NCBI RefSeq assembly: GCF_009017415.1
Contig: NC_092408.1
Location: 3,162,001-3,226,000, forward strand
From: Aspergillus flavus
Taxonomy: Eukaryota; Ascomycota; Eurotiomycetes; Eurotiales; Aspergillaceae
Length of the DNA: 64,000 bases
Direction of reading: 5' to 3'
Positions 22,106 to 35,095 of the stretch are shown piece by piece (the first letter of the stretch is position 1; each line of letters opens with the position of its first letter). The notes under the pieces are model-generated. The model was not told the DNA's origin. It worked only from the letters and a program-made list of their open reading frames with translations, and did no database searches. Made by a program: the position numbers and the translations under genes.

Positions 22106-24169
22106 TTAAAAACCTACACGCAAAATTAGTAACAGGACCCTCGATAGCGACTGTAGGAGAAGTTCTTACCCTTTTCTGTGTTTCCATCTCCCATGCTCTT
22201 GTTACTGCTGTTGCCGCTTTGGATGGCACCCAGGATACCGTCCATGTACGGCGCACCGCTCCATTTCTGGTGAGTAAGGACCTCGACTCCAAGTTCCTTC
22301 TCGCGTGCCTGAACTTGGCGCACGTAGGCGAGCATGCCCTCATCCTTGAAGGCACGGGAAAGCTCTGTTGTCACGGTAGCGTTGGTGTGTAAGCCGGCGA
22401 GGGATATCAATTGCAGCACGAATCTGTATAACTTGTTAGTCTGTTTAATGCTTTTAACAGGAATGCAACTTACCCGTGTGGCGCAAGGTCCCAGATGAAA
22501 GACTTGAGGGTCTCTTCGGTAAAGCCCTGTCCCATCCAGTTGAATGACGGACTCAGGTTGTAGACCAGCTTCTTGCCGGGGAAGGCGCTCCGCACGTCTC
22601 CGGCCAACTTGGCGGCCTTCTCGACGTTCGGATTGCCGGTTTCAACCCAGAGGAGGTCTGCGTAGGGCGCGAATTCCTTGGCTCGCTTGGTGGCTGCTGG
22701 GAAGCCAGCCTTGTAATGGTAGTAGCCTTCCCGCGTCCGGGGAATATCCCAGGACCAGACCACTGGGGTCTTGGTGTAGTCATTTGCGAGGGCTCTCCGG
22801 CGGGTAATGGAGAGATCTGGGTTCTCCTGGACTCGCTTTTTGTATGCATCCCTGACGGATTGAGCGGCTCCTTCTCTTTCGAGGTGGGCGTCGACGGCTA
22901 ACAAGGTCAGTATGGACAATGCAGACGGGGAAACAGATGTTAATACCTTCGTCGAATGTGACAAGCTTGTGGCTCTTGACCCAGTCCAATTCATAGGCAT
23001 CAATCTCAGCTGGGGCAGCGCCTTCCCGCTCCATCGCCTGCAAGGTCTCGGCCAGAGGCTCGGTCTCCTCTGTAACACCTAGGATAAACTCGTGGTCACG
23101 CACATCGATAGCACTGCTGAGCAGTTTTCCACTCTCCGAGTCTGTCCGGGCGATGAGAAGGTTCTCAGAGCCCATCATATCCCATTGGAAACGAGCCGCA
23201 ACAAGCCTGTTGATATGTTCGCCTACGGGTACAATGACCTTGCCTGCGAGGTGACCGCACTTCTTTCCGCCATGGAGCTGGTCTTCGAAGTGGACCGCAG
23301 CAGCACCATTCTCAGCGAAGAGCTTGGCAAGCTTTAGGACTGCAGAGAGTCCTCCATGTCTACAAGGGTGGCCATTAGTCAATGAGTTTTCCCAGGGTTC
23401 AATCGCATTGCATACCCAGTATCTCCATCCGCGATAATCGGTCGCATGAAATCTACATAAGGAGTAGACTTCCGCTCCTCCGGGGTCATTTTCCGCCTAG
23501 CGTCCCAGTTCTTGCGATCATGCAGTTGTTGAGCCTTGAACAGTCTCTGGACCTGGTTCGGAACCGTGTTGTACGGGTAGTCACCCATATCTGGCGATAC
23601 TTCATGGGTAGTAGTTAAAAGGGAGGAGCAGGCCCAACCGGAAATATACAGGACTTCTTGGTTCGGGGCCTGCTGTGTCATTTGCACCGGATCAATGGCG
23701 CCCACTTTAGAGACATCGTCAGCTTCATACTCGCCACCTCCGTCTTGAACGGACACATACTGGTATGAACTGGTTTCCCTTCCGCCGCTCTTTCATTCAG
23801 CAAGTTGAACAGTTTCCGCGCCATCAAGGAGCTGGGGTAAGTCTGTTGGAGTGAGCCCCGTTTGCTGACCACGTCCGCAGCCGAATAGGGTCGCTTGATG
23901 CCCTCGAAACGCGGCGACTTCCACCATGCCTCCACATCTTTGATCTGCTGCTCGTACAAAGCATCCTCAGCTGCTCCAGCCTTGTCCGCCGTCGACAGAA
24001 GTTGGTAGGAGTCGCAGGGTAATGCTGTCGAGACGGGGGGTTCAACAGCGGATAGCGGTGGCACCGACATCCGCGGATAACCGCATGTGAAGGAACGAAG
24101 GGCGAGGCGAGATGTAGACGAAGGGGTGGGAAGGCGTCGAGGGATTCGACGGGGAATTGATCGAAACAT
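22106..24169 (-). CDS. mclA: 2-methylisocitrate lyase, mitochondrial
   Basis: Six exons: 23761-24169, 23416-23704, 22947-23359, 22474-22897, 22170-22423 and 22106-22113, giving 598 aa. The Arg/Ser-rich start [18 protein letters not shown] is a mitochondrial presequence. The isocitrate-lyase superfamily motif KKCGHLAGK is at about 264-272, preceded by DGDTGHGG and VHFEDQ. Further marks are IARTDS, WVETGNP and YNLSPSFNW. The enzyme splits 2-methylisocitrate to pyruvate and succinate in the methylcitrate cycle that detoxifies propionyl-CoA. A presequence separates it from glyoxysomal isocitrate lyase, which lacks one. The last coding exon is 8 nt, supplying only the C-terminal Gly-Phe; its intron has a perfect TACTAAT branch point. 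Confidence 0.9.
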
Positions 24170-24940
24170 TATCTATAACAGTGCGAAAGTTCACGGTAAA
24201 GTGAAAGGTATATGGAGAAAAAGGGAAAGGGAAAGGGAAAGGGAAAGGAAAGAGAGAGTAGATGATTTATGCTGGGAATGTAGTTGTTACCTCCGCGGCG
24301 TTAATGACTAAATTAAATGGGCCGACCCGCCAACCTCGGTCGGTCTGGGGTTCCCGTTTCCCCGCCGTCCCATCCAATTGAAGTGCCGATTTTCGCTACA
24401 TTTACATATCTGAACAAGGATCTTTACTTCTGTTATATAAAGAAACGGCTGCTGTGGCGAACACCCTCCAACTATGCATATCCAACTTGGTAGAGGCTTG
24501 AATCCCAACCTCGTATGTATTATGTAACACTACTAGTAGTCGCTGTGCACTTTCAACAAATGAGAGCCGTCGGGATACTAGTATGGGGCCAAACGCCGAT
24601 CAACTCCCTTGTGTCAGACGAGAACAGAGTTTGCATCGTCGGGTTGGTGTGGCTGGCGTGGGATATTACGCGAGACCTTTCATGATTTGTCCCTCTGTTG
24701 CCATCAAATGTAGCGATTGGGTCCTATCACCGTTTAAATCAGGTATCCAAGATCTGACACACATATATGTATAAACAACTAAGACCTTCTTAGCATCTCC
24801 TATAGATATATAAGCGTCCCGGAACACATATCATTCCACACTCTTTGCAATTGGAGGACTGGCACGATACATACTCTGTACTGTGCATCTTTCTCTACCT
24901 TCCTCTCTCACACGGATTTCACTGTCTAGACACCGCCGTC
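24170..24940. other. Divergent promoter region, lyase / amidotransferase
   Basis: This is the shared upstream region of two divergent genes. A purine tract of four AAAGGG units lies near 24222-24250, in the lyase leader. No gene is seen. Confidence 0.55.
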
Positions 24941-27285
24941 ATGTGTGGATTAACAGCCTTCTTGACAGTTGGAGGAACACCTGGTTGTGTTCACTATGCC
25001 AATAATGGCCCCGGCCTAGAGAAACAGTTAGAGGAAAGCTTAGACTTGGTCAACCATCGAGGTCCAGATGCGCGTGGTCGTTGGTTCAGCACTGACCATA
25101 GGGTTGGTATGTACTCGGTATTCCACGGATAGCTGGTTGCGAAAAACTAATCCACGACAAGGCCTGGGACATGTCCGACTCTCGATCGTCGACTTGAGTT
25201 CTGCAGGAAACCAACCTTTCCACGACAGCGAGGGCGCCATCCATGCTGTCGTCAATGGGGAGCTCTATGACCACGAGGAGTATCGAACGGAGTTGGCCCA
25301 GGAATACGACTTCAAAAGTAACAGCGACTGCGAGATTGTCATTGCGCTCTATCGACATTATGGAATATCATTTCTCAACAAATTGAGAGGCGAGTTTGCT
25401 CTTGTCCTCTATGACGCGAATCGCAAGCTGTTCTTGACAGCCCGTGATCGATATGGTATCAAGTCACTGTATTATACCATGGTTGGCAATCGGCTTTTAG
25501 TCGCTACGGAAATGAAGTCTTTCCTACCCTTCGGCTGGAAGCCAGAGTGGGATGTCACAGCTATCAGGGAAGGAGCCTGGATGAACGGCTCGCAGATGTT
25601 ATTTAAAGGGGTGCAAAGGGTACGTACGATATACATAAAGTCCCTGGAATGTGATAAGTGCTATGTTTATTGTTGCTTGGGTCTGACAACCGCTTAGCTT
25701 GCCCCTGGTCAGTATATGGTCAGTCAGAACTTCAATCCCCCTGAGGTGAGAACCTACTGGGATACCGATTATCCAGATAAAGTATGGGATACCCAATAGA
25801 TATGCCTACTACCGAAATTCTAACCGAATATAGAGAACAGTCTACCCACATTCGGAAGAAGAAGTGATAGAAAGAGTGAGGGAGCTTATGCTCGACGCTG
25901 TCCGAGTACGACTGCGTGCTGATGTGGGCTTGGGAATCTATTTGAGTGGAGGTCTAGACTCGTCCGCTATAGCGGGTATGGCCGTGAAGCTTGTCCAGGA
26001 GGGAACCAAACTCGGGAATGACACAAGCGGTGAGCGTTCAAAAATAGACTGCTTCACGGTCCAATTTGAAAAGGATAGTGGGTTCGATGAGTCAGGTACG
26101 TCTATCAACTTTGGCCTTTTCTTTGGATGTATCTCCTGAATGTTGGCAGATATCGCGCGACGGACAGCCGAGTGGCTAGGCGTGGGATATCACCCTGTAT
26201 ACTTGGATGAGGAGGCCATTGCCGCCAGACTCGAGGATACAGTCTGGTATAGTGAAATACCAGCCGCCAATGTGAATGGAATGGGACGACTCGCAGTAGC
26301 TGAGGCTGCCCATGCCATGGGGAAAAAAGTCATTCTCACCGGTGAGTGTCGCTATCCATTGTAGCACCAATGCTTAGTTATGTTAATCATGTTTCGATTC
26401 TTAGGCGAGGGCTCCGATGAGCACTTCTCGGGCTATTCGGATTTGCTGCCGAATTTCCTTCTAGAGCCTGATTATTCATGGCCACAGTCTCTCGCTAAGC
26501 AGAGTGACTTCGCAGAAGCTTGGAAAGTAATGGAGGAAAGAAATCAGATACTCGCGATGGGCATGGACGAGGTGGCCGGTCCAACAAAGCGCATGCTTAA
26601 CAATACCACGTTATGCGCCCGATTAAGCACATTCACTACTTTGCCGTACTCATCCTGGACAGATCAGCTTGCGCTGAGAAGCCCAGCCACAGCATTTGCA
26701 GAGAACTTCGGCGTTCAGGTCCTTCACAAGATGATGGAGAAGTGGCATCCTCTTCATTCGACGCAGTATCAATGGATGAAATCTGTGCTCGCGAACTATA
26801 TCCTCCGTTATATCGGTGATAATGTTGACATGGTCCACCAGATTGAGACGCGACCGCCATTCCTTGACCATTACGTTACGGAATACGCGAATAATATCCC
26901 CCCGAGCCTCAAAATCAAATATGATCCTGAGAGTAAAACTTTTCGTGAGAAGAATATCCTGCGTGAAGCAATGAAGCCATTTGTTACGGAGGAAATCTAT
27001 AACCGTACGAAGCACCCATTTGTCGGACCATTTACCTACCAAGAAGATGGCCCCGTGCACAAGAGCTTAAAGCGACTGTTGACAGAAGAAAATGTCAACC
27101 AGCTGGGATTTTTCGACAATGATCGGGTACAGAGCAATCTCGTAAAGGCATTTCGCGACAAGGATGGCGTGTGCTTCCAGAGAGCACTCGCCGTGGCCCA
27201 ATACGTTGTCCTGGGACAAAGATTTGGGGTCAAGAAGGCCCAGGATCCTGGATGCAGCGAGACATCATCTGGGCCGTATGTATGA
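24941..27285 (+). CDS. Asparagine synthase (glutamine-hydrolysing) family protein
   Basis: Six exons: 24941-25106, 25162-25619, 25698-25781, 25834-26095, 26150-26341 and 26405-27285, giving 680 aa. MCGLTAF exposes Cys2 as the class II glutaminase nucleophile. NHRGPDARG, LGHVRLSIVDLS, NGELYDHEEYR and ARDRYGIKSLYY complete the GATase domain. The synthetase domain has the PP-loop SGGLDSSA at about 273. Later come GEGSDEHFSGYSD and RPPFLDHYV. The domain order fits AsnB-type amidotransferases that amidate a carboxylate with ATP and glutamine. The protein is longer than housekeeping fungal Asn2 (roughly 570 aa), so a substrate other than aspartate is possible. Confidence 0.9.
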
Positions 27286-30200
27286 GCCAATGAAGACGAT
27301 AAAAGGCATTTCCAGAGTTTTATCAGTGCCTAATGATTCCCCGTTTATGGCATCTCATTCTAGTCTAGCAGTAGCTAAACGTCTGTGCAATGCGAGAGTA
27401 GGGTTCATGTGAGCATCCGAAGGGATAGCGTTCTCGTAAAACTGTCCGCGTCATCCATGACAATAACGGTCTTACAGTAACATTTGGGATCCCAATGATT
27501 CTGTGACTCGTTCAAAAATCGATAATCTGTAAGGGTTGATCTCATGACTTATCGGTGGCGCAGGATTGCATCTGGTTGGCGCGTACTATTGAATGCAGTA
27601 CAGTGAAAGTCAGATATTGCGATCCTCGGATATAGCTTAGTGCTTGCTGTATGGACAAAGTACACCAGGTTCGAGGCCTAAGATAAATTCTTTCGGAGAC
27701 GGACCGGTGAGTTCTTCAGCGCCTGATGATCGTCTCACTGCTCTCCACCTGTCAGCTGACCGGGCCGGATTCCGTTCTCGGTTTTATCGGTTGCTAGCCG
27801 AATAATGGTTTCTTGAGAAGCTGCGTATTTTAGTTGAGCTATGGATGATACATTGATGACACAATGGCTGATTGGACTTTTAGGTCTTTTTGGAATGATA
27901 TCTCTTAAGCGATGTTAGTCCTTCCTTTCCACCCAAGGCATCAGGGAGGCCTTATTCTTGCTTAATTATGAATGGCTTTTGTCGAATTCTGGAAGAATGG
28001 CCGGTCGATAAGGTTTGCAAATACCGTCAGCGAGAGAGTATTGACTTCGGGATGTTGGCAGGTAAACTTTCCTAGCATATGTTTGGAGAAGCGGGGAGCG
28101 GGGGAAACGTGGAGTAGAACGTGGGGGACTCGTTTCCGAAACGAAGATCTGAGGAAATTTTTCCGTCTGTCGGTAATTTGTACCCATTCAAACTCGACAG
28201 GCATTATAGACTATCACGAAGACGGTATAAAATACATCGTAAGAAGCTAGCATGCAACTCAAGAAGTAGTTTCGCTTGTTGATGTTTCTTCAGACCGATC
28301 ATCAAGGCTGCCAACGAGTTTGTCGATCATGTTACCATGGGCGGAATCATTCGCCCGCGGACATGGACCGAAGTATCTAGTTAGTACGGGCCACATATGA
28401 CTAGTTCATGTCTCTCGGCCACTATCCCCAGAGTGTTGTTTCTAGACTCCCTGCAGATAAGTGTGGAAACGAGGTCATGTGTCCAACTATTGCCTGGTAG
28501 GGAGCCCAAATTCAATTTTGTTTTGTTTTTGCCGGTGGGTCTAATACTACTGTGGTAAAAGGTAATAATGTAGGATCTATAGTGTCTTGACCTGTTTCCC
28601 GAAATTTCTCCGTATCTCTCGGTCTTCGAGGACTTTTGACTGATTGCTATAGTATGGGCAAGATTGGGTCATCGCGGGTACAGCTGAGGTCTCATAGCAT
28701 ATTATAGTCGAAAAGAATCATTCATCTGCTATCAAGGGGATTCGAAGCTTTGGCGAAACCGCGAGTTCCAACCATGGAACGTCTCCCAGCTTAGGTTTCG
28801 TCATTATTTCACTGATCAATGAAACTCAAGGAAGGAGATCAGTCTTATGACGGGTTTATCCAACTTGATTGACAGGTTGCAGGTTTCCGCTGGACTTTAA
28901 AATAGTTACACATGGCCCACAATGATTCGAACCCCATGAATCTGGAACGACGAGTGGACATGTGTAGGATTGCTATATGTCCATGTCAACCCTTCGTCAC
29001 GTGTCGCATGGTCACGATGCACACCTGAACTGGTACTATCCTAGTTCTAGAAGGAGTCCTTCAGGAAGTGCGACAAAACTTCCTGGTACCATACGAGTAA
29101 AATCAAGTATCCAGGCTAAAGGACACCCGACACCCGACACCTTGGAACTCCCTCCCTAAGGATATAGACTTGGAAAGAAAAAAGGACTAGAAACCTAGAA
29201 GAAGAAAAACCGATAAAAGATCATTCCCAGTCGAGAACCGCCACACATCCAAAGACCCGTGCGTCAATATTGTCGCACATGGCGGTTGTAATGTGGGGTT
29301 TTCTGCGAGTTGCTGAGCCAACGTGAGTCCAAGATAGTTGGTTGTAATTCAGGGTAGGTTGTATGTACAAGTATAATACAAGTGGTAAGTGGAGGTTCCC
29401 CCGACTAAGGTACAGTACATAGTCATACGGTGGGAGAAGTACGGTTGTATACTCGCTTTGACAGCGGTACATGTACTAGTGAGTACTCCAGATTTCAATC
29501 GACCCTTGCCAAATTAACTCCGCTCGTCGGAAGACCTATCAAATTCTAAAAGAGGGGGGGGGAATCTTTTACTCTCACGAACCAACCACCTGCGTCTAAA
29601 TCGTCATCTATAATTGTTAACCTCGCCGAGTGGCGTTAGTCCACCCTATCACTGATTCATGACGATTTTATTAACAACTGGCCCCTTTCTGTCCTTGATA
29701 TAAATTCCAATGACTTTGAATTCCTGCATCTTGGCTTTCCATGGTTAACCGACGGATGGCCATCCGCTAGACTAGATTACGAGGTGAGTGTCCCCGTGTT
29801 TGCCGACATTCTCTTGGTAACCCCTCCTTCTCTTTAATAAGAGACAAGACAAGACAAGAAAAATAACAGTGAAAGAAAAAGAAAACAACAATCTTTCTCC
29901 AACAACAAGTGTGCCCCATACCGATGGGGGGTCTCGGGTCTTATCTGAGCGTCTAGCCTACTGGATCGGCATCGAGTCCGCGCCTTCCGCCTTGCTCCAG
30001 TTGTCTCCGCAATCCTGCTGCCCTAGTGCCACTCTTATCACTGAACCGGGTTTCTCCTCACCGTTCGGCCTTTCATTATCTATTACTTGGAGTACTCGAG
30101 CCCCCTTCCCTATCTATCCCACTTACTTCCCGTCTGAGGTGGCTAACCCTTATCTGTTCGACTCTCATCTGGATCCTGGAAGCCCACAATCTCTCTGAAC

Positions 30201-30318
30201 TCACTGGGGAAGTCCTTCTGTTATTGTTATTGTATCTTTTGTTTGTACAACTCACACCTTCTTGGCTTGGCATCTTCGTTCGCCCTCATATACCAATTTT
30301 CCATTCCTGACGGGGCCC
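27286..30318. other. Gene-poor 3-kb stretch
   Basis: I find no frame that combines an ATG, plausible splice sites and a recognisable protein. The last ~450 bases before 30319 are probably the leader of the Zn2Cys6 gene; they contain short upstream frames (29869-30198, 30026-30310). Confidence 0.5.
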
Positions 30319-32955
30319 ATGTCATCACTTCTTTGCCTGGGCATGGAAGACATTAAAATTCCTTCACCATCCGCCATCTTAGACCCTCAGCCCGCCATTA
30401 CCCCAACTGGTGGACTTTCTAGGCCTCTCAGATCCCCTACCACTAAGAAATCGGTATCGGGACAGACTGCCACAAATGCTACCATCCCTGGAAAAGCTAA
30501 GCAATCAAAAAGCCGTAACGGTACGGTAGCACTAGTTCTTTGAGTCATTCAAGAAGAGATGGGATCGAACGAGGAAAAGAAATTTAAAGACAAAAAGAGA
30601 GAGAAGAGGAAAAAGAGAAGAAAATTTAAACAGAGGTCTATAAACGCGCAGTGCGCTGACGTTCTCAACTCTTTCACCATTCAGGTTGCATCACTTGCAA
30701 GGCGAAGCGGTTAAAATGCGACGAGTCAAAGCCAACGTGCTTACAGTGTAAGAAACGAAATGTGGAATGTGGAGGATACAAAAAAGACTTCAAGTGGCGC
30801 CCCTTCGAGGAAACTAACGTGGCGGGGAGGGTATCGACGGCAAAAATCAAAAAAGGTGCGTACCGCTTAGCCTGATGAGAATCTCGAAGTAACTGATGAT
30901 ATCGTTATGTAGCCGACTCGTCTCCTCCTAGCAGAAGAGCAAACCTAAGTATCTCAACTTCTTCTCCTACAACAGAGCACTCAGCAGCACAAGTAAAAGA
31001 TCAACCGGCTGCTTCGCAGTCTCTCCCGTTGGATGCCAGTGATTTTGCCCAATTCCTTGCCCCTCAATTAAATGGTTCCTCAAGTCCGTCGAATAAGCGT
31101 CGCGTTACGCAGAAGAATCTCTCATTCTGCGCAGACAGTCTGCTAGACAACACAGACGTGGCACATATTGATGAGGACGTCTTTGTGCCACCTTTAGAAG
31201 AAATTGTGCCTCCAGATGAGTCTCCATGGCCATCGGATATTTCACTTCCCACCGCTGAGTTTGATACAAGCCCTGGGGAGACCACCCTCGCGATCCCGGG
31301 GGAAGAGACCGTCCATGAGTCCGACGACTTTAGCTTTGCTGCCCTTCTAGAAGGCGATACTGAAGATCTAGAAGCGATCGTTCGACAGTCCGACCCAAGT
31401 GTGAGCCCAAATCTGTTCCAGTTTGCAGGAACCAGTGTGTCTCCACGGTCACGACATACAGACATCAGCCTCGGTCTTTTCAAAGAGCCTGCAATATCTG
31501 CTGGTAGTCCTGAAAGGTTGATTTTGCACTTTGACAGATACACCTGCGGAATACTATCCGTGAAAGACGGGGCCCATGAAAACCCGTGGCGGACATTGAT
31601 ATGGCCATTGGCTAAGGATACGCCAGCCTTATATCACGCAATTTTTTCTCTGTCTGCCTTTCATTGCAGCAAGAAAAATCCCTCCTTGAAGGTTTACGGG
31701 GTGGAGCACATGCGCCGGAGCATCGCTTGTATGGTGCAGGACATACAAAATATGAGAGCGGATGCCGCTTTGGCCACAAGCCTAGCGCTCGCATTTGCTG
31801 ACACATGGGACCGGGACACTCGTTCATGTATCCAACACCTCCGAGGAGCCAAAGCATTGGTAGCACAAGTGGTGGGACTTGGATTGCAAGCGGGCTTGTG
31901 TGCAGCCGATTTGGACAGGATTCGATTCCTTTACAACACTTGGCTGTATATGGATGTCATTGCACGCTTAACATCTCTGGAGGAATCCGGGGATCAAAAA
32001 ATTGATTTATCCATCCTGCAGCTTCCCAAAGGCGCTGTGCATGAGATTGACCCTCTTATGGGCTGCGCCACCACACTCTTTCCGCTGATAGATCGAGTTG
32101 CCCAGTTGATCCAACGGGTGCGGAAGACTAATTCCAACTCGATATCTCTCGTTTCGGAGGCCATTGAGCTGAAAAGGCATGTTGAGCAGTGGGAACCTCC
32201 TGACTGGTTCGAACCCCCTGAAGATCCAACTTCAGAAGTGCAGCACAGTATACAGATCGCACATGCTTATCGCTGGGCAACGATTCTATATCTCCATCAA
32301 GCTGTTCCAGAGATGCCTTGTGAGCCGGCGTCAGAACTCGCCAAGCGAGTATTACTGCTGCTGGCCACCGTTCCACCGAGCTCCCGGACAACAATCATTC
32401 AAATGTTTCCTCTCTTAGCCGCTGGATGTGAAGCTGATCAGGAGGAAGACCGGCAATGGGTGCTAGGTCGATGGAGATCCATTCAGACTCGTCTGATGCT
32501 GGGTTCCATCGATCGCTGCATAGACGTGGTCCATGAAGTTTGGACTCGTCGAGACCAGTTTGAGGCCGAAAAGCAGCGGCGGCAGTTCCGAGGGGCGGGT
32601 CGTTCCAATTCCCTTGACGATCGGGAACCGGTGGGAAGAGATGGATTACCCTACAGAAACATGGTACACGGGGATCTAAATAATCCCGCCATGTTTGCTA
32701 AAGAGTCATACAGAAGACCCGCAGCTGATGACCGGGCGATATCCTCCAGGGGAACTGGGAACCCACGGCGGAGTTCTGCGGTTTCTCCCCTGGAAAACAT
32801 CGAATTTGAAAAAACCGTTAGGGGGAATTTACATTGGGTCAGTGTTATGCAAGAATGGGACTGGGAAGGTAAGTTTCATTTTTTTCATTCATCCCCCCTC
32901 TGTTTGGGAAGAGACTGACAACTCAATCATCATATATATAGTATTTCTTGGGTGA
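30319..32955 (+). CDS. Zn(II)2Cys6 transcription factor
   Basis: Exons 30319-30520, 30685-30855, 30913-32868 and 32942-32955 give 780 aa. A Ser/Thr/Pro-rich N-terminus precedes the zinc cluster GCITCKAKRLKCDE...CLQCKKRNVECGGY at about residues 68-98. The spacing C-x2-C-x6-C-x6-C-x2-C-x6-C binds two zincs. The acidic middle region may activate transcription. From about residue 310 a Fungal_trans_2-type regulatory domain follows (NPWRTLIWPLAKDTPALYHA). The last 14-nt exon supplies the ending WEVFLG, typical of this subfamily. Without that splice the frame would read on into a Phe/His-rich tail. Target genes cannot be inferred. Confidence 0.9.
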
Positions 32956-35095
32956 AACAATCCCGAACGAGAGAAACATGGCTTCAGTCTTCATCACGCT
33001 GTTATGAACGATCCTGCGTCATAACACGGCTGCCACCAAGGTTTTCATGTTTTTTGGTACCTTGGGGGCGCTCCACGCGTGGCTGTGGACGCTCGGCTTC
33101 ATGATGTTTAGACGAGCATCTGGATTGCTCGTCGACCCGGTCCTCCAACCCGGGGGACGCGGATCTGTTTCTAGCTAGATAGCTGCGGAGGGAAGCCAGA
33201 TATGGCTCCAGATCGCTTGTTATCGACACGGTAGCCATTTTTGCCAGAGGGCGCAAGGGCTTTGTTCTTGTATGATTCAGTTTTTTGACGGCGTTAGCCT
33301 GTCTTGCAGCAACTGAGTGTTTACTATCTGGTGTGCAAATCAGCATGGATGGCGTTTGGCTATTCCAGGAGAAGTTACGGACTTGGGCTTAAACACAGGT
33401 CGAGCGTGGAGCCTCGAGTTGCGATGGCTAGGTTCTGGTGTTTTCCGGGCATTGACGTGGTTTTTGGTCGCCTTTGGTAGAAGCAAGCTCAGGGTTTTAC
33501 GTTGCGAACACAATGGCGCATGGGAGATAATAGAATTTGGTGTCCAGAGCCGTGCTTAGACGAACCGAGTGGCCTGCTTTCAGTAGGGGATCTCTCGTAA
33601 GCTAGTTGGTGCGGTTGGCTGCTGGGTACGGGTTCCGTAAGAGGAATATATCGTCAACTGGGCAGCACAAGAAATGGATATGCCGTATATGTATGTACAA
33701 CAATCTATCGAATTACTTTTCGGCACGGGCAACCGATCAAACCGCCAAGGGAGGTTGCCGTTCAGGAGGAATGGTCAGTCCCGCCGTGATGGAAGGGAGG
33801 TATCTGCGCGGGATTGGTATGGATCACGTTCTGCATTGGGTGTCTGCTGCTTTGCGTTGGCCTCGTTCTTGTTGCTTGGGCTGATTTTGAAGTCGGACTG
33901 AACGGGGGAAAGTTCGTAATGACGGGAAAGAAGTTTGGTGGAAGTAAAGGAAAAAGAAACGAGTGAACAAAGGAGATGGGGCGGTGTGGGTTTTAAAGGG
34001 GAATCCAAAACTTGGAATCGCACTTGAGGGAGAAGTACGTATTCGTAATCAAATGAAATTAGTACCGCGGATGATCTGATCCGGATCAGGGAGAGTATTG
34101 CAGTATTGAGTAGTATTTGAGTAGTATTGCGTTCTATCGGCATACTGGAAAGGGTCATCTTACCCCGGGGGTGGGGGTATTCTGCACTCGGCCCATAATT
34201 AGGGCGCATTCATAGCGAATACGGCAGGTCACATCAGGACTCTTTGTTAAGGTCCATTAATTAGTAATCATTTCGTTTTCTCTTTCGGTTTGGTCCGGGT
34301 AATTTGCGACGGATTCTACTCTATCCTAGTTTGATTGGGTTCCATTGGATGAGGCTGGTTCGATTTGAGTATATTCTTGCGAATATATAAGCATCGATAT
34401 TGGGTTGTTCTCTAAATCCTGTAGTAATTGGTGTCTTGATCGATCTCAGTGCCGACTTCTTCTGGTACATACATAGCTACGTATAAATTGTACTTCATTG
34501 CCGATCAATGCCTTGCAATACGGTATACCATTAAATCATGAGGACGTAGCATCCTAAGACTTGACTGATCGAAGTACATTCCTGCAGATCCAGTCTCGTG
34601 CCCTTTGCCCTCACAAAGACTCTCCCCCCATCCTTTCACAGTGACATAAGCCACGCTGTAGATCTCAATATTGGGTCATGATTCATGGCGTGCGTCATAT
34701 CGACAGTCGCGGTATCCTCATTTGTTGAACCGACGACCAAGCCACTCTCTCGTGGAACTCTGTCAGGTCCAGAATGACTTCTATTTCCTCCATTGCCTGA
34801 CAGGGAGGATTTCTAATCCATTGTGCAGATAAGAATCCTGCGGTCCGGTAGGGTTCTTATTGGGTGAGGTCCAGCTCGGCGCATGACTTGATGATGTCAT
34901 ACATGCAGGTGGCTCGAGGGCGAGCCTTATTTATATGGTTATCCTCGACCGCCACTGTACTTGGGAACGTTGCTTTTGCTTATTATTACTCTCCAAATAG
35001 CTATCCTTGTCGTGATACATTAACAGTAACACACCAGAGTATAATTTTATCTATTTCTTTTTAATATTTCCTCCTTACAGACTTTACAATACATC
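32956..35095. other. Mostly gene-free 2.1-kb stretch
   Basis: Apart from the weak minus-strand frame at 33002-33238, I see no gene. Several short frames at 33600-34209 have no support. Confidence 0.45.
33002..33238 (-). CDS. Small hypothetical protein, 78 aa
   Basis: An intronless frame starting MATVSITSDLEPYLASLRSY in a good fungal start context (CAAAAATGGCT), rich in Arg, Glu and Ser toward the end. It is convergent with the Zn2Cys6 gene, 46 bp from it. No domain, signal peptide or membrane segment is visible. It may be a chance frame. Confidence 0.25.
   Translation of the reverse strand: MATVSITSDLEPYLASLRSYLARNRSASPGLEDRVDEQSRCSSKHHEAERPQPRVERPQGTKKHENLGGSRVMTQDRS

Noticed and set aside
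24222..24250. AAAGGG repeats as telomere-like sequence
   Set aside because: Only four units inside a gene leader, and not TTAGGG.
33674..33901. 75-codon plus-strand frame ending in a hydrophobic helix
   Set aside because: Resembles a tail-anchored protein only in its last 20 residues; no start context or homology seen.
33775..34209. 144-codon minus-strand frame
   Set aside because: Low-complexity composition, no domain, no matching splice signals.
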